A DNA stretch of 64,000 bases from Aquila chrysaetos chrysaetos (taxonomy: Eukaryota; Chordata; Aves; Accipitriformes; Accipitridae): NCBI RefSeq assembly GCF_900496995.4, contig NC_044014.1, positions 3,840,501 through 3,904,500 on the forward strand. The letters run 5' to 3'. Made by a program: the position numbers and the translations under genes. Positions 1 through 13,000 of the stretch are shown here, piece after piece (position 1 is the stretch's first letter; each line of letters starts with the position of its first letter). Under the pieces are notes generated by a model. It worked only from the letters and a program-made list of their open reading frames with translations. It was not told the DNA's origin and did no database searches.

Positions 1-785
1 AGTGCCCCAAAGAGGGGCTCTGCCATTTTAGCCCTTCCAGTGATGGGGACAGTAGGGATTGGAGAAGGTTGGAGCAGTGATTTGCTGTGATCTGGTCTGA
101 CTCCAGGAGCACCCGTGCACATGGCACCTTGGCCAGCAGTGCAGGTCACCCCGTTGCCAGCCCTGAGGTGCACCGTGCACATATAGTGAGCTATTTCCCA
201 GAGGACACTGCCACTCAGGGCACCCCACGTGCATAACTTTGGTTCCAGCAAAAGAGAAAACATTTTGGGCACAGCAGTGGGGTACCTGAGTACCTGCTAC
301 AGCATTACCAGCCCTACACACACAACAAATTCGCACCAAACTCTCTGGCACTAAATCACTGATGTGGATGCATCTTACATGTCCTATATACATAAAGTTT
401 AGTGACCTTTTTGTAATTTCTCAGCCTTGCTATTCCTATAGTATATTTTTGGACAACTGTCTTCCCCTGGAGGTTGGTTTGGATATGACTAAAGCCAGAA
501 AAGACTATTTTGAAAATTGCAGAAGAGAAGATGACATTTCAAAAAACAGCCCAGCTTTTCCCTGGTCTATAGTTAGCGGATACAGTCAGTAAATTCTCAT
601 ACATAGTTCTGTTCCCTTTTGTTTTCCTTTAATTATTAATCACATAAGATTTAAATGTTGTTATACTTTGATACATAGTTAAAATTCATTTTAAAGTAAA
701 GAAGTTGCTTTAAAATTAAATATTGATATTTGTTTTACATATTTGAGAGGAAGGGAAAAAAAAAATATCTTTCTCCTGATTACAG
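1..785 (+). other. DHX32: DHX32 intron (partial)
   Basis: No DHX32 exon could be placed here. The upstream exon, which in human ends in a VVFLACEQ-like stretch, must lie left of the window. Short ORFs on both strands at 28-592 resemble no protein I know. Confidence 0.6.
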
Positions 786-1031
786 GAAATTGAAAAAGCT
801 TACCAAATGATCAGACAGGAACAGTCTAATTTAAATCCTGACCTTGGAGAACTCATCCCAGTTCCTTTATACCCCACAAAACAAGACCTAATTCCCAAAC
901 CAAATCAAGACAAACAGAAATGCTGCAAAAAATACAGAAGAAAAGTGCTACTCACCACAAGCTTTGGAGAATCTTTGATTTGGATTAAAAAAGTAACCTT
1001 TGTCATTGATGTCGGTGTTGAAAGAAGAAAG
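786..1031 (+). CDS. DHX32: DHX32 exon w1
   Basis: 82 codons in phase 0, after acceptor TTACAG and before donor GTTAGT. It starts [13 protein letters not shown] and ends [11 protein letters not shown]. It covers the end of RecA lobe 2 up to the altered motif V. Confidence 0.92.
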
Positions 1032-4000
1032 GTTAGTAAAGTTAACCAGAATCAGTATGCCAAAAAATGAACTATGCATAAGATTTTTTTCAGGGTGGGG
1101 TAAAGGGAAATGTGCAGCTAATAGACTGATGCAAATGGTTTCTAAAGGATCAAGTATTTTTATATTCTTTCATAAGTCAGATTCTATAATATTTTTAACA
1201 TTCAAATTAACAAAATTTAAATACCTTTCATGGACATCTGATGTGAAAACCAAGCAAGAAAACACAATTACTTCCTAAATTCAGTCAGAAAACAAAATCT
1301 TCAAGTTTCTAAAGCCAGATTAACACTCCCAGCTGAAACTGCCATTCATTTGGGCACAAAACAATTGACATTTCACTTGCAAACTATATCTCACTTTAGT
1401 TTGGGCCTATCAGTCATAATTATCTCTTCAGTATCTTATAGATAAAGCAAAATCAGTTTTGCAGATCAGATAAAGCAAAATCAAGAACAATCAGTTCTTG
1501 GCTACCTATTGGCAGATTACCTGGTTTAGTAGATTAACCTCATCCCTTGTTTAACAACTTTGTAATCAGTGTAGTGCCACAGATCATATAATGCCACAGG
1601 ATGCTCACACAGGGAACCACTCACTTTTTAAAGCTGCTTGTGCTCCTTCCGGATACGTGCCTCCATCCAAGTACCTCAAAATGCTGAGATTTATCAAATT
1701 AATCTTGACCTTTTACCTTTCATTCTATGTATGTCCTCAGTTCTTGTTTTCCACCCTGTCCTGGGAAGGACTGGTGCAGCTGCAAACACGTATCTCTTGT
1801 TTCTTTCATTTATACAAATCTGATGTCCTAAAGAATGAGTGACCATGTAGGAACAAGTCATTACATGAATTGGAAAGCTGCACTACTACAGGCTTTGTAA
1901 CAGTCCTACGTGTTTTGCTAGTCAAAATAAATATTGCAGGAATAGGCAAAAGAAACAATATAATACAGTTTCTTTATACAATCCAGAATGGAATCACCAA
2001 AATCAAAGTTAAGTGTTCCTGAAATTTTGGATCAGGCATCATTAACCCTGATTAGCCTTGAAAGTAGTTCAGGCAAAAGCTTGGGAACTACCACTACTTT
2101 TCATTTGCAAAAAACTGTGTCTAACACTGTCATTTTTAAAGGTTCTCATATGGGAGTTTTAAACTAACTCAGCCTCAAGTCAAGGAAAAAAAAAATTGTC
2201 ATACTTTTGTGTGAAACTAACAAAAGCCTAAAAGCAGTTTTCAGTTAGGCCGTGCATAACAACTTATTTCTGGAACTACAGTTGTCTTGGATGACGGAAA
2301 TGAATCTCACTTCCACAGTAATCTGAAGCCCAAAGTAAAATTCTGTGCTTCCAGACTCCTGTGAATCAGAGATATGAAGCAACGGGAACAAATCAGTTTC
2401 AACACAGTCCCGATGGCCATCAAATCACCTCTATTAGTTATGCAATTTTTACCCTTTAATTCAACTATTTTGTCCTAACAGCTAAAGTTTAGTCCTCTAA
2501 TATTGATGCCTCAGCAATTCAAATTCACATTCAGTCCACACAGCTAAAAGTCAATAGAACATAGAGGGAACAGGCAAAATTTTGTGCAGAAAAAAATCCT
2601 GCATAAGTCTTGCAGTTGGGTTATATAATAAATTTACCCAGAGGAAAAGAAATTTGTCCCCTGCACTGAAGCTCATTTTATCTTTTTTATTAAAACCCTG
2701 CTTAAAGTAGACAAAGTTGATTCAGATGACATGATTAGACAGTTGCCTTATCCAGATGTTTTATGTCTTGCCATATACTACAGAAGCTTATGGACATCAT
2801 CTGGTGGTCAGAATAGTGAGTGAATTGGCTCCTCAGTTTAATCAAAATAAAGTACAATTAAGAAAAAAATAAAATGGGGCATTGTACACCTTTGTTACAG
2901 TCCTTGTCTCCTGTACTGAAGTGACAGATTTCAGTACTAAGACTACAAGCTGGAGTTATGGAACAAAATGCTATCAGACAACGTTGTCATTGGAAGAAAT
3001 AAATAATCTTTTTTGATGCCTTTCTTGATTATACCATAGATATACATTTTGTGCTTTAGTGAGGTACATTTCTTCAGAAAAAGACATTTATCTTAGAGTA
3101 TATTTACAGAGTTATTGCAAAACTTAAGTGTCTGTCAATTTATCAAAGTGCTGACTGCTCTCATTTCCAAGCTGGTGAAATATGTAGTATAAAAAGAAAT
3201 GAAAATGTTACTACACTTTCTGTAAAATGACCTAGACAAAAATTCAATACAGACCATTAATATTTTTGTAGTCTTCGCTTATCTGATGCTTAATATCTCT
3301 TTCATTTAAAGGTGTACAATCCTAGAATCAGAGCAGACTCTGTTATAACGCAGCCTATCAGCAAAAGTCAAGCAGAGATGCATAAACAAATTCTGGGCAT
3401 GTCTTCATCAGGTAGAATTATTAGCTCAAAATTTAAATCCATTAGCTCAAAGTATTAATAGAATCAATGTGGCAATGCAAAAAAAAAAAAAAAGTAATTT
3501 TCCTGAAATCTCTTCCAGGAAAACTCTTCTGCTTATATCCTGAAGAATTTACATACAAAGAAATGAAATCACATCTACCAGCTAAAATACAGGAATCTAA
3601 CCTAACTAGCATGGTTCTCTTCCTGAAGAGGATGGATATAGCAGGGTTCAGACACTGTGACTTCATAAGCAGGCCAGGTAATGATGATGCACCAATTTTC
3701 CATATTTTTATTATTATTTTTGCAGTTATTTAAAGATTAATTTTGTCCTGTTATTCACAGTACTGTTTTTTATTGAAGTACTTGTAACAATATTGCTACT
3801 GCTTTTATCACTTATCCGCTAGAACCATGCACAATGCAATAGTTGCACTTAGAAAAATGGTACCGTGTATGAACTGTTTGCTCTGAAAAAGGCCATAAAG
3901 TATCTGAATGGAATTGGAATGAAAAAATCAATATTCCAAATATCTTCTTATCTAGGTTTCATATTATTTTCCTGGAACCCACAAAGAAAATTTGTCCCCC

Positions 4001-7000
4001 ATTGTACACATATCTAATAAAACATATGCCTTTAATCAAAAGTTTACAACCCAAATAAACTACTGTTGTTACCTAGGAGATATATTTGGAGGAAATCAGC
4101 TTTCTTCTTATCCTCCAGCATCTCCCACCTCAAATTTACAATAAGCCGTTACTTAAGGACAATAGTATTTATAAAATAAAGCCAAATAAACTTTCAATAC
4201 TAGACAGGGAATACTCTGAATTTTGAAGTAAAAGTGTGAAGAAAGTGGTTGCTTTTTTTTATTATTTTTCTGACTTCATATTTTAGGGCTTTTTCTATAG
4301 AATGATATTCTCCTTTGTTCTGACCTACCACAAAACCCAAGTACCACTGCAAATTCTGCTATTGATTTGAAGCCAATTAAACTGAGGGAAATAGTACTGA
4401 TTTCACTGGTTTGGGGATCATGTGACCTACCGCTAGCTTCATTTATGATAATTTTCCAGTGCAAATAGGAAGAATTCCTATATTATCCTCCCTTTCCTCA
4501 TGCACATACACAAAATTAGAACAATCACTTGTCTTCTACCTGTTGTGCACTGTAATTAATCAGTAATAAAGAGTTTAATTTCCACTGTTGCATGTTGTGA
4601 TAGATTGTAAGTAGAATTTTTAAGTAGAATTTATTCTACTTTTCCCTTGACTGCCTGTTTAGCAGAAACATGCCTAAAAGAAATGTGAAAAAAGCATTGC
4701 CAGTCTGAGCGGTAACTCATCCAAGACTGATGAGAATTAGAGTATTTTGGCCCTATGAGTGTCACCTCTTGTGTCGAATCTAGGAAACCTTAATGGAAAA
4801 TTGTTATGGAATACAGTTGGCTTCCACTCAAATTTAGGCAGTATTTTACCAAAAGAAAAAAAAAAATTCTAAAATGTATTGTTGCTTTTACTGAAGAGAG
4901 GTTGTGGCTGCCCCATCCCTGGAAGTGTTCAAGACCAGACTGGATGGGGCTTTGAGCAACCTGGTCTAGTGGAAGGTGTCCCTGCCCATGGCAGGGGGGC
5001 TGGAACTAGATGATCTTTAAGGTCTCTTCCTACCCAAAACATTCTGTGATTCTATGATTTAAAGGCACAATGGAGACAGTTGGTATTCAGAGAGAACGAA
5101 ACGCTAGAGGCATTTAAGGAATTCACAGATGTAGGAATTCTAAGTTTTGTCTGTATTTTTGAGATAATGCAGCTGAAGAAAGCGTCTTGCTGATGTGTAC
5201 AAAATTGTAAAGGCATTTGATGAATGCATCAGCTTTACTTGGATTGGCATCAAATATGAAAAAGTTTTTGCTAACTAGATCAAAAGTGCAAGGTCAAGGT
5301 ATTGAAAAGTTTGAGGAATTACTGAAACAGCGTGAAGGAATGTTAGACAAACTCTTTGAACAAAGAAAAAATCCCACAAACACTGTAGGGGGTCCACTGA
5401 AAGGAGATGAGAAAGTCTGCACAATTTCCTCGTCTCCTTCCTGTCTTAAGGCCCCACACAATTAAACATTTGAAGCATTGCTTTAATTGTCTAGTACAAC
5501 GCTTCCTTTATCCTAGGATAGATCACACATTGGCTTTTTTTGCCTTGGAGCTTTCTTTTTCCAACTTCTGAGTGGGCAACAAACCTCTTCCCTACTAATA
5601 CTTAAGTTATATCCCTACCACAATTCTCCAGAGATGACTATAAAGCTCACACTATCGGAATACAGTTTGAAGTATCTGGTTGGTCTGAAAGAAACAGAAA
5701 TACTGAAGGAAGCAAATTTGTAAGGGGAGTTAGTTATTGCATTAGACCAACTTACAGAACTCAAAATATGTCAAGCTTTCAAGCACATAAAACCTTCTTT
5801 TGGGCCCTCCCAAGAGCTTTGGGTCAATGATCTTAGCCTGTGAAAGCCCAAGTTTTCTCATTCTGTGCTGAGATAGCCCCAACCGGTCGTACACACTCAA
5901 TGCCACACAGGTCTCCAGTGGCTAAAGAAGCACGACCTCCTCCAGCAGAAGTAGAGACCGAACCTAAAGTCACACCATGGAGTCCTTGCTGCCCAGCTCC
6001 AAATACCTCTGGTATCCAGTTAAAGGGTAGCCCTGAGGCTTTTTCATTGCTAGTCATAAAGTCAAATAGATGTTACACCATTCTGGATTATGTACTGCGG
6101 GAGAGTGTTGCAGAGTAGGCAAAGAGAAGAGCTATCAGAGATGGAAAGCATCCTTTCTTGAGCAAGGGATTTTAGCTTCCCAAGAAGGTTTCATTATCTT
6201 TGCTGCAGTTGGTTTAGTTGCATAAGCCTTCTGTAACCTGAAGTGATGAAGAAGGCTGAGGAAGAGGAGGAGGGCTCTCTGAGACGGTATACAGACCTAA
6301 GTGAAAAAGATGAGCAACAAAGCTCACAAAACAAGCAGTGTGGCTTTTCTGACCCTAAGAAAACTCCTGGCCATATCAGTTCTTATTCACATCTACTGCC
6401 AATGCATACAAAGCCAATTTGCCCACCCTCGACCAAACATCCCACAAGATCAACTGGACCAAAAAAACCTCCCACAAACAAGCAAACAAAAAGACATGGC
6501 AGTATTTCTATATGCTCTCATTTGACCTGGCCAAATCATACAGATGCTAAAAACACAAACAGCCTTTCTATTTCTGCCCAGCAGAGTTTGTCCTGGGCTT
6601 GGCTATTCCGTGTCTCTTCACCTCCTTGGACTTGACTTCCCTTTGAGTAAAGCAAGTAAACACATTGCAGCATCCCCCATGTGCCACACATGCCACAGGC
6701 TTTCCTATCCACCATTTCTGTTCAGCTAACATTCTCAAGTTTTCTTTGCAATTGAAACAGATGGAGGCTTTGGGTTCTTTTAACCCAAGGTGAATTTTTC
6801 CTAAACAAAATAATGTTTTCACTGAGATGACAGAGTAATGTATGGACATGAACTACTGAACAAACAAATCAAAAGTACACTGAAATTCATAGCAAGAATT
6901 CAAAGAGAAGTACTTCACAGTCCATTCCCTGTACATGAAGTAGAGAACATATAGCAGATAAGTAAAGAAACAAAAATTACATCAGTAAAACATTTTATTT

Positions 7001-10000
7001 CTGCTCAACAACAATGTGCATAAGGTTTTTTTCTGCTGCTCTTTGAGGAAAAATAAAAGCCTGGATTAACTCTGACTCATTACTGCATTGTGAAAGCAAC
7101 AAACATGTCAGGCTTACAGCTGCTGCATTTAATTCACACTATAATCGAGATGAGCAAATGCAGTGGACTTGTTACCCTTTTTAGAATTCATGAGCCATAT
7201 GAAAATGTATTTGGCACTGCAGCTCTGAAGTGCATTATTTGAATTCCTGTGCCACTATCATAGGCATGTGTTTACATTTTTATCAGTTAATCAGCTAGAT
7301 CTTTACTGTGTTATATATAATGGGACAAAAGAACTCCTTTCCCATAGATTGCAGCAGCATTATGTATTTTTGTAAATCACGGGAAAATCCTTATTTAAAG
7401 TATGCAAATCAGTATAAAGATGAAGCCATGTAAAACTTCCATAAGAAATCAAGGTGAAAGCAGTTTGCATATGCTGCATTCATGCAGAATTACCATAAAC
7501 AATTTTCAGATTAAAATATTTGTTGATGGTCATGGATACCATGACTTTTGAGTGCTATGCTATTATTATAACCCCACTAAGAATATATTTCTAGAATATC
7601 CATAACAACAAGAGTTGTATAAATGCATATAATTTCAAATTGTTTCAGAAACAAAATTTGTTTGTGTATTTTTTCATTAGAAACAGACTGTCAAAGACAG
7701 AAACTCAATGCACCATGTAAAGTCTGCTCAACAGAGGTCACTTCATGGCAGATTCCTTATCTTAAGTTCACTTGTTGATTCTTTGATGTCTTAATTTCTC
7801 CATTTCATCGATTAAATAGTATTATATATCTCCTAATGAAAAGCTTTCTGATAGCATAGACATGGCCACATACCTCATAGTCTTCACTACACAAATCAGT
7901 GGAAAAGCGTAAAAGGAATTGGAGGAGGTAAGGACCAGACAGCAAACACGCACAGGAATCAAAGTATGGACTAGACAACCTGATGCTTAGCAGCAGTCCC
8001 ATATCTATGGGATAAGAGGCATCAGGAATGGCAGTCAGGGCAGTATGTATAGCCCAATAACTGAGCACATACCACACTGAATGTAGACAATTGTTTAGAA
8101 TAGGGAGCTGGTATCACAAAGGGCATCCCAAAAATGAGAAGGGGTAGCCCTCATTAGTAGGTTAAAGCTGGACTACTCTCACATCACTTACTAGAGAGTA
8201 ACAAAAGAAACCAAAGTGATTCAAAATATTTTTTATGCCATTATAGAATATTCTTTAAATTATACTCTTTGTGGATATACATGTTGCACAGTCACATACA
8301 TGCTTTGAGGATGACACAAAGCAGATAGAAAACCAACTTCACTAAACAGTCAGTGCTATCCCTGGTGTGCGGATATTACTCAGTATATTTGTGTTAGGAA
8401 AATGCAGGTCAGCCTCTGTCCTGGCTGTCCCTGCTAGCAGAAAAGCACAGTAGGGACCATTACCAGCCAGCTTGGAGGAGTGAAGACACAACATAAGGGG
8501 GAATGGAAAGATTGCAAGGTATGAGTTTGGAAAATTAATTTTTAATCATCAACTATAACTCTAATTTCAAAATAATAGTTATGGAATTGGTGATGTCAGA
8601 GCATGACAGACTCAAAAAATCCTACCTCAGAAGCTATAGGGGGGAAAAAAGAGAATCAAGATGAAGCCTGCACACAGAAGCTTGTCCTTGCAGAAGAAAA
8701 ATCTTTGCATAATTTAAAGAAAACTTGGCACTAGATTTCTCCATATCTTCAGTTTGCTATCCAAGGAGCAATGTTAAAAAACAGTAACAGAAAACGCCAT
8801 TCCCCAGAACTGTTCTCCCTGCAGTAATTACTTTGGCAGTTCTTCATGCCATTAAGCCTAACAGAAGCTGGAAAAACTTGTGGTTTGCCAGGCAGTGAAT
8901 CAGCTCCTTAAAGACAACATCCCTTCACCTGAAATTCATGTCAGCTCTAACTTTATAACAGTTATTTCCGTGGAAAGAAAAGATCTGTCAAGGAAAAAGT
9001 ATTTTACGTACTCAACATTTTCACAGAGCAGGAGACCAGAACACAGGACCTGTAGATCCTCTAGATAAGCATGATACAGCAGTTAAATGGACTATTAAAA
9101 ATCATGAAATTTACGTTTCATTCCTATCTCTATCATTCACTTATTACAGAACTTTGGGTGAATCACTAAATCACTTGCTTCCTTACACAACAAGAATAAT
9201 ACTTTTGTATTAATCTTATCACACCTTAAGCACTTCAATTTCATCCATGTCAGATGTGATACTGAAAAGATTAAAGGTGCAGCTACCTTTAGAAACATAA
9301 CTTACTCTGTTCATGTCAAAGTTACAAAAAACTGTGAAATAACAAATATCATTTTAAGTCAGCCTGAAACTCTCAGAGAAACCATTTCAGTGCTAACAAT
9401 AACATTTAGTTAAGTATTTGCTTTACTAAGCCTAAGTATGATCAAGAGTAGGATCTGTATTTATAGAAAACTGGTCAGATTTCCTGAAACAAGTCCAGAG
9501 CAACCCAGTCTTAAGTAGCCAAAGAACACAGGGAAGGGAAAGAAAATATCAGATAAAGAAATACCTTTTAAACTTCCAGGGATGTGATGGTTTCTTGCTG
9601 AAAATACAGGACACATCTTGAGAGCTTCTTTTTAACTTTGCTCCCGTGAAAGCAGCAGTCAAGTCACAAAGCCTTGTGGTTTGCCTCGATGGCAGCAGTG
9701 GTTGGCGTTGGCAAGCAGCCCTAAAAATAATGACTCTTGCTAGAAATCATTGTAAGACAATGCAGGTTTCTGTTCCTTAAAAAGAGCTTTCCATATCTAA
9801 ACGCTTACACTATTGTTTTATCATAGTTTTTATTTAAAAAGGAACCATACCATAAAGAACTCTCAAATGAGAGTTTGCTGTTCTTACAATGGCTTTTTAT
9901 TGAGTTTGTGCCTCAAAATGCAGACCCATACCTGAAAGCCCTATTCTGTTTTTCTTTTTTTTTTTTTTTATTTGTTCCTTCACCTGCTGTAATCTACCTT

Positions 10001-13000
10001 TACTATCTTGTCTTTTCTAGCACAATAAAACTCCAGGAGTCTTCATTTTCTTTTTTTTTTTTTTTTTTTTTTTTGTAACACTCATAGAAAAATAGGGAAG
10101 TAATTTGTGCTTATAAATCTCAAGGCAACTAACTCCAGGGCATAAAAATGCAAATTACTGATGCTACCAGGGGATTGAAAATGGCTGCCATATAACCATA
10201 TATTTTGTAGGTTCTAGCACAAACTACTTTGTTGATTTCTGGAAATTAGCTTTCCATGATTTCCTAGTAATTACTATATGTCTGAATGACCATTTTACTC
10301 TCCCTGTATTTTCAATCACCGATACCTATTTCCTGCCACTGACTCTTATTCTTCATCAGCCGTTACTTTTCATTTCTTTAAACTTCCTAAGTATTTTCTT
10401 CTCAGATGCTTTAGCTATTGCAAGGGCTCATCTTTTATCCCATTAAACCTCATATGTCTGATAACAAATGTTCTCTCTAGACAGAAACCCCTCATGTTGT
10501 ACAGGCAGAGGTACGAACTCTAATACTGAAATGAAACAGGTCCACAGTTTTAACAGGAATTTACAGACTCATGAGAGAATTTCTCTAAAAACTAATAGTA
10601 AGTGTTTTAAAATTAAGTGAAGTCACAACACTAACAGATTCACAGGCTGGAAAAGTTCTGCAAAAGCTCACATAAGGAGAATTAATAAACTATCTTTTCC
10701 CTTCAAACATTAGTAAAAGAAAAGGTTTAAAAACAACAGGTGCTTGCTTGCTTCCCATTTTACCTTTTTCTTTACCTTATTATAACTAGTTAATTACAGT
10801 GATGGCAATAAACTAGCAGTTCACTGCTAACGAAGTAAAAACCCAAACTCAAGATTTTCTTGCAGGAAGGCAGGGCACCTGAAGGGTGGCGTTACGGCTA
10901 AACATGACGTACCAGCTCCTTACAGGCTTGCTTTTTCTTTTAATCTTCGTGATGAAGAAGTAGCCTGCCAAAGACAGGTTCCCGTTCATACTGAATTCAA
11001 GCAAGAAATTATTTCTAGTCATCTACTAATGGAGATAAAAGAACAAATACACAATCTGCCTGTGTGGGTAGCTGTGGTTGTGTTTTGGTTTTTTTATTTA
11101 GAGATTTTTTTTGACATTAATATGCAACGTGACAGCAGCCCACAGAAGCCTGAAAAATTGCCGGTGCAGTCATTAATTTCCCAGTGCTGGGTATGCTCGG
11201 CTGGGGACAAGGCCAAGTCCTGCTGTAGTGGAATTTTTGCCACCAACTTCAATGGGACTAGAATTTAACTTGTTATCCATAAAACAGAGAGAAATATCGA
11301 ACAGTCCCTTAAACTGGAATAAGGAGAAAGTTGCTGCAGTGATAGGAGAGCAGTTATGAATTTAAATGAACTGGCACTCATAAAAGATATTCACCATTAC
11401 AATAAGACCTCAAATAGAAAACTACCTTTGAAAAGAGCTGGGAGGAAAGAGCCTTCACACTTCAAGAGTTCCCGAATTTCCACCGATGTCCTTCATGCTC
11501 TAGCAACTACTTTTTGGAGAATGTAGGCTTGACAACTTCCACTCAGCTTTCAGGTTCACTCTCTCTAGTCGCAGGACTGTAGCCACCGTGGTTGCACATA
11601 AAGCATTTCTATGCTTGTTTTGCCAAAGGGACCTACTTGCATCAACAGCAGATTTCCTACAGACCTGCTTGAGTTCTCATTTTAGGTACCGATTTGCTTA
11701 ATCCTGTCCTTTCAGACATGTTTTCTTATCACTGCAACTGTGAGGGTCCTGAATTCCTTACACCATTCATTCAGCAGAACAAAATGCCACTGAGAAAACA
11801 CTTAGACTAACTTTTCAAAATCTGAAAAAAGTCAGAATAACACTTCAGATTCTTCTGGCACCATCTATCAAAAGAAAAAACAGTCAATAAGAGTAAAAGG
11901 GTTAGGGTATACATAAGCTGATTCTGTCTTCCATTGCCTCAGATGCAGAAAAGCAAGAGAAAAATAGTGGGAAAAAAAGGTAAAGGAGAAACGCAGCATG
12001 ATACTTAATGAGAAAGGAGAGTCTTTGTCAAACTCCTTCATTATTTACTCCCACCCAGCTGAGAGCTTCAGAAGAGCTACTACAAATGCCATCTTTTGGT
12101 GTATCAAGAAATAACTGATAAGATGTAATGATAACTGATGAAAAAGGTGTATCTGTGTCCATGGGGATAAGCCACTTCTCCTGTATCTTCAAATCTTGTG
12201 GGTTGTTGATTTCATTCACCCTCATCCATGAAAGAGGAAGACAGACCTATGACTTGTGCAGGTACTCCTCATAGAATAAGCTTAATATGCCATTGATCAA
12301 AACTGAATTAGTTGAACAATTAACTGAATTAATTGTTGATGCTCTAGCAGTCTTCAGAAAAAGCACATGGACCACTTTAGCCTGAAAGCTCGGTGTTCAA
12401 CATACGCAAAGCAAACCTTCCTACCAAACATTCCTGGCAGGCCTCCACTTGCATTTACCTAACTTCTAAGATACAAACCCCATCACTTCAGTCTTTGTTC
12501 TCCTCTGCTTTCACTGTTCAGATGCCCATCTTAAACGCTAAACCCTAACTCATTATATCCTTCATGTTTGCCTCTCTTCAGTCCATCTCGTATTCATGCT
12601 CCCTACTCACTGTGTGGTCCAAATTCACTTATTTCCCACTTTTTTCCCAAATCAGTTTCTCAGCCTACCTAATTATTTTCCTATATTCACTCATCATTTT
12701 TTCTGCCTCACTGTTCGCACTTCTAACTATGGAGGTTGTAAGGAAGTTATAACCTACAATAAGGGAAAATTGAACATTTAATTTTGGGCAGTGAGAAAGT
12801 ACAGCCAATTGCTAGGGAGACATTTTCTTTTACTATGTTCCCATTTTTCTTCTGACATCATGAGAAACTGTGTAAATAAATAATAATAGCAAGAAAAAAA
12901 AAAAAAGGCAACCAAGAGAACTCCAATGCAAGAACGGCAAGACATCTACAACTTCTGTAGATGTTTGTGTATCTCTCAGCACCCCTCAAATGTGACCACC

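Noticed and set aside
362-592. ORF with a faint DxFE similarity to the DHX32 segment before exon w1
   Set aside because: The alignment needs gaps and lacks the conserved VVFLACEQ-like end that the true upstream exon should carry.
5833-6118. Overlapping protein-like ORFs on both strands in the DHX32 intron
   Set aside because: No homologue recognised, no splice context; one must be a shadow and probably both are chance.
9150-9260. Possible second MIR-like relic in the DHX32 intron
   Set aside because: Only a short stretch resembles the SINE core (GGGTGAATCACTAAATCAC); too little to call.
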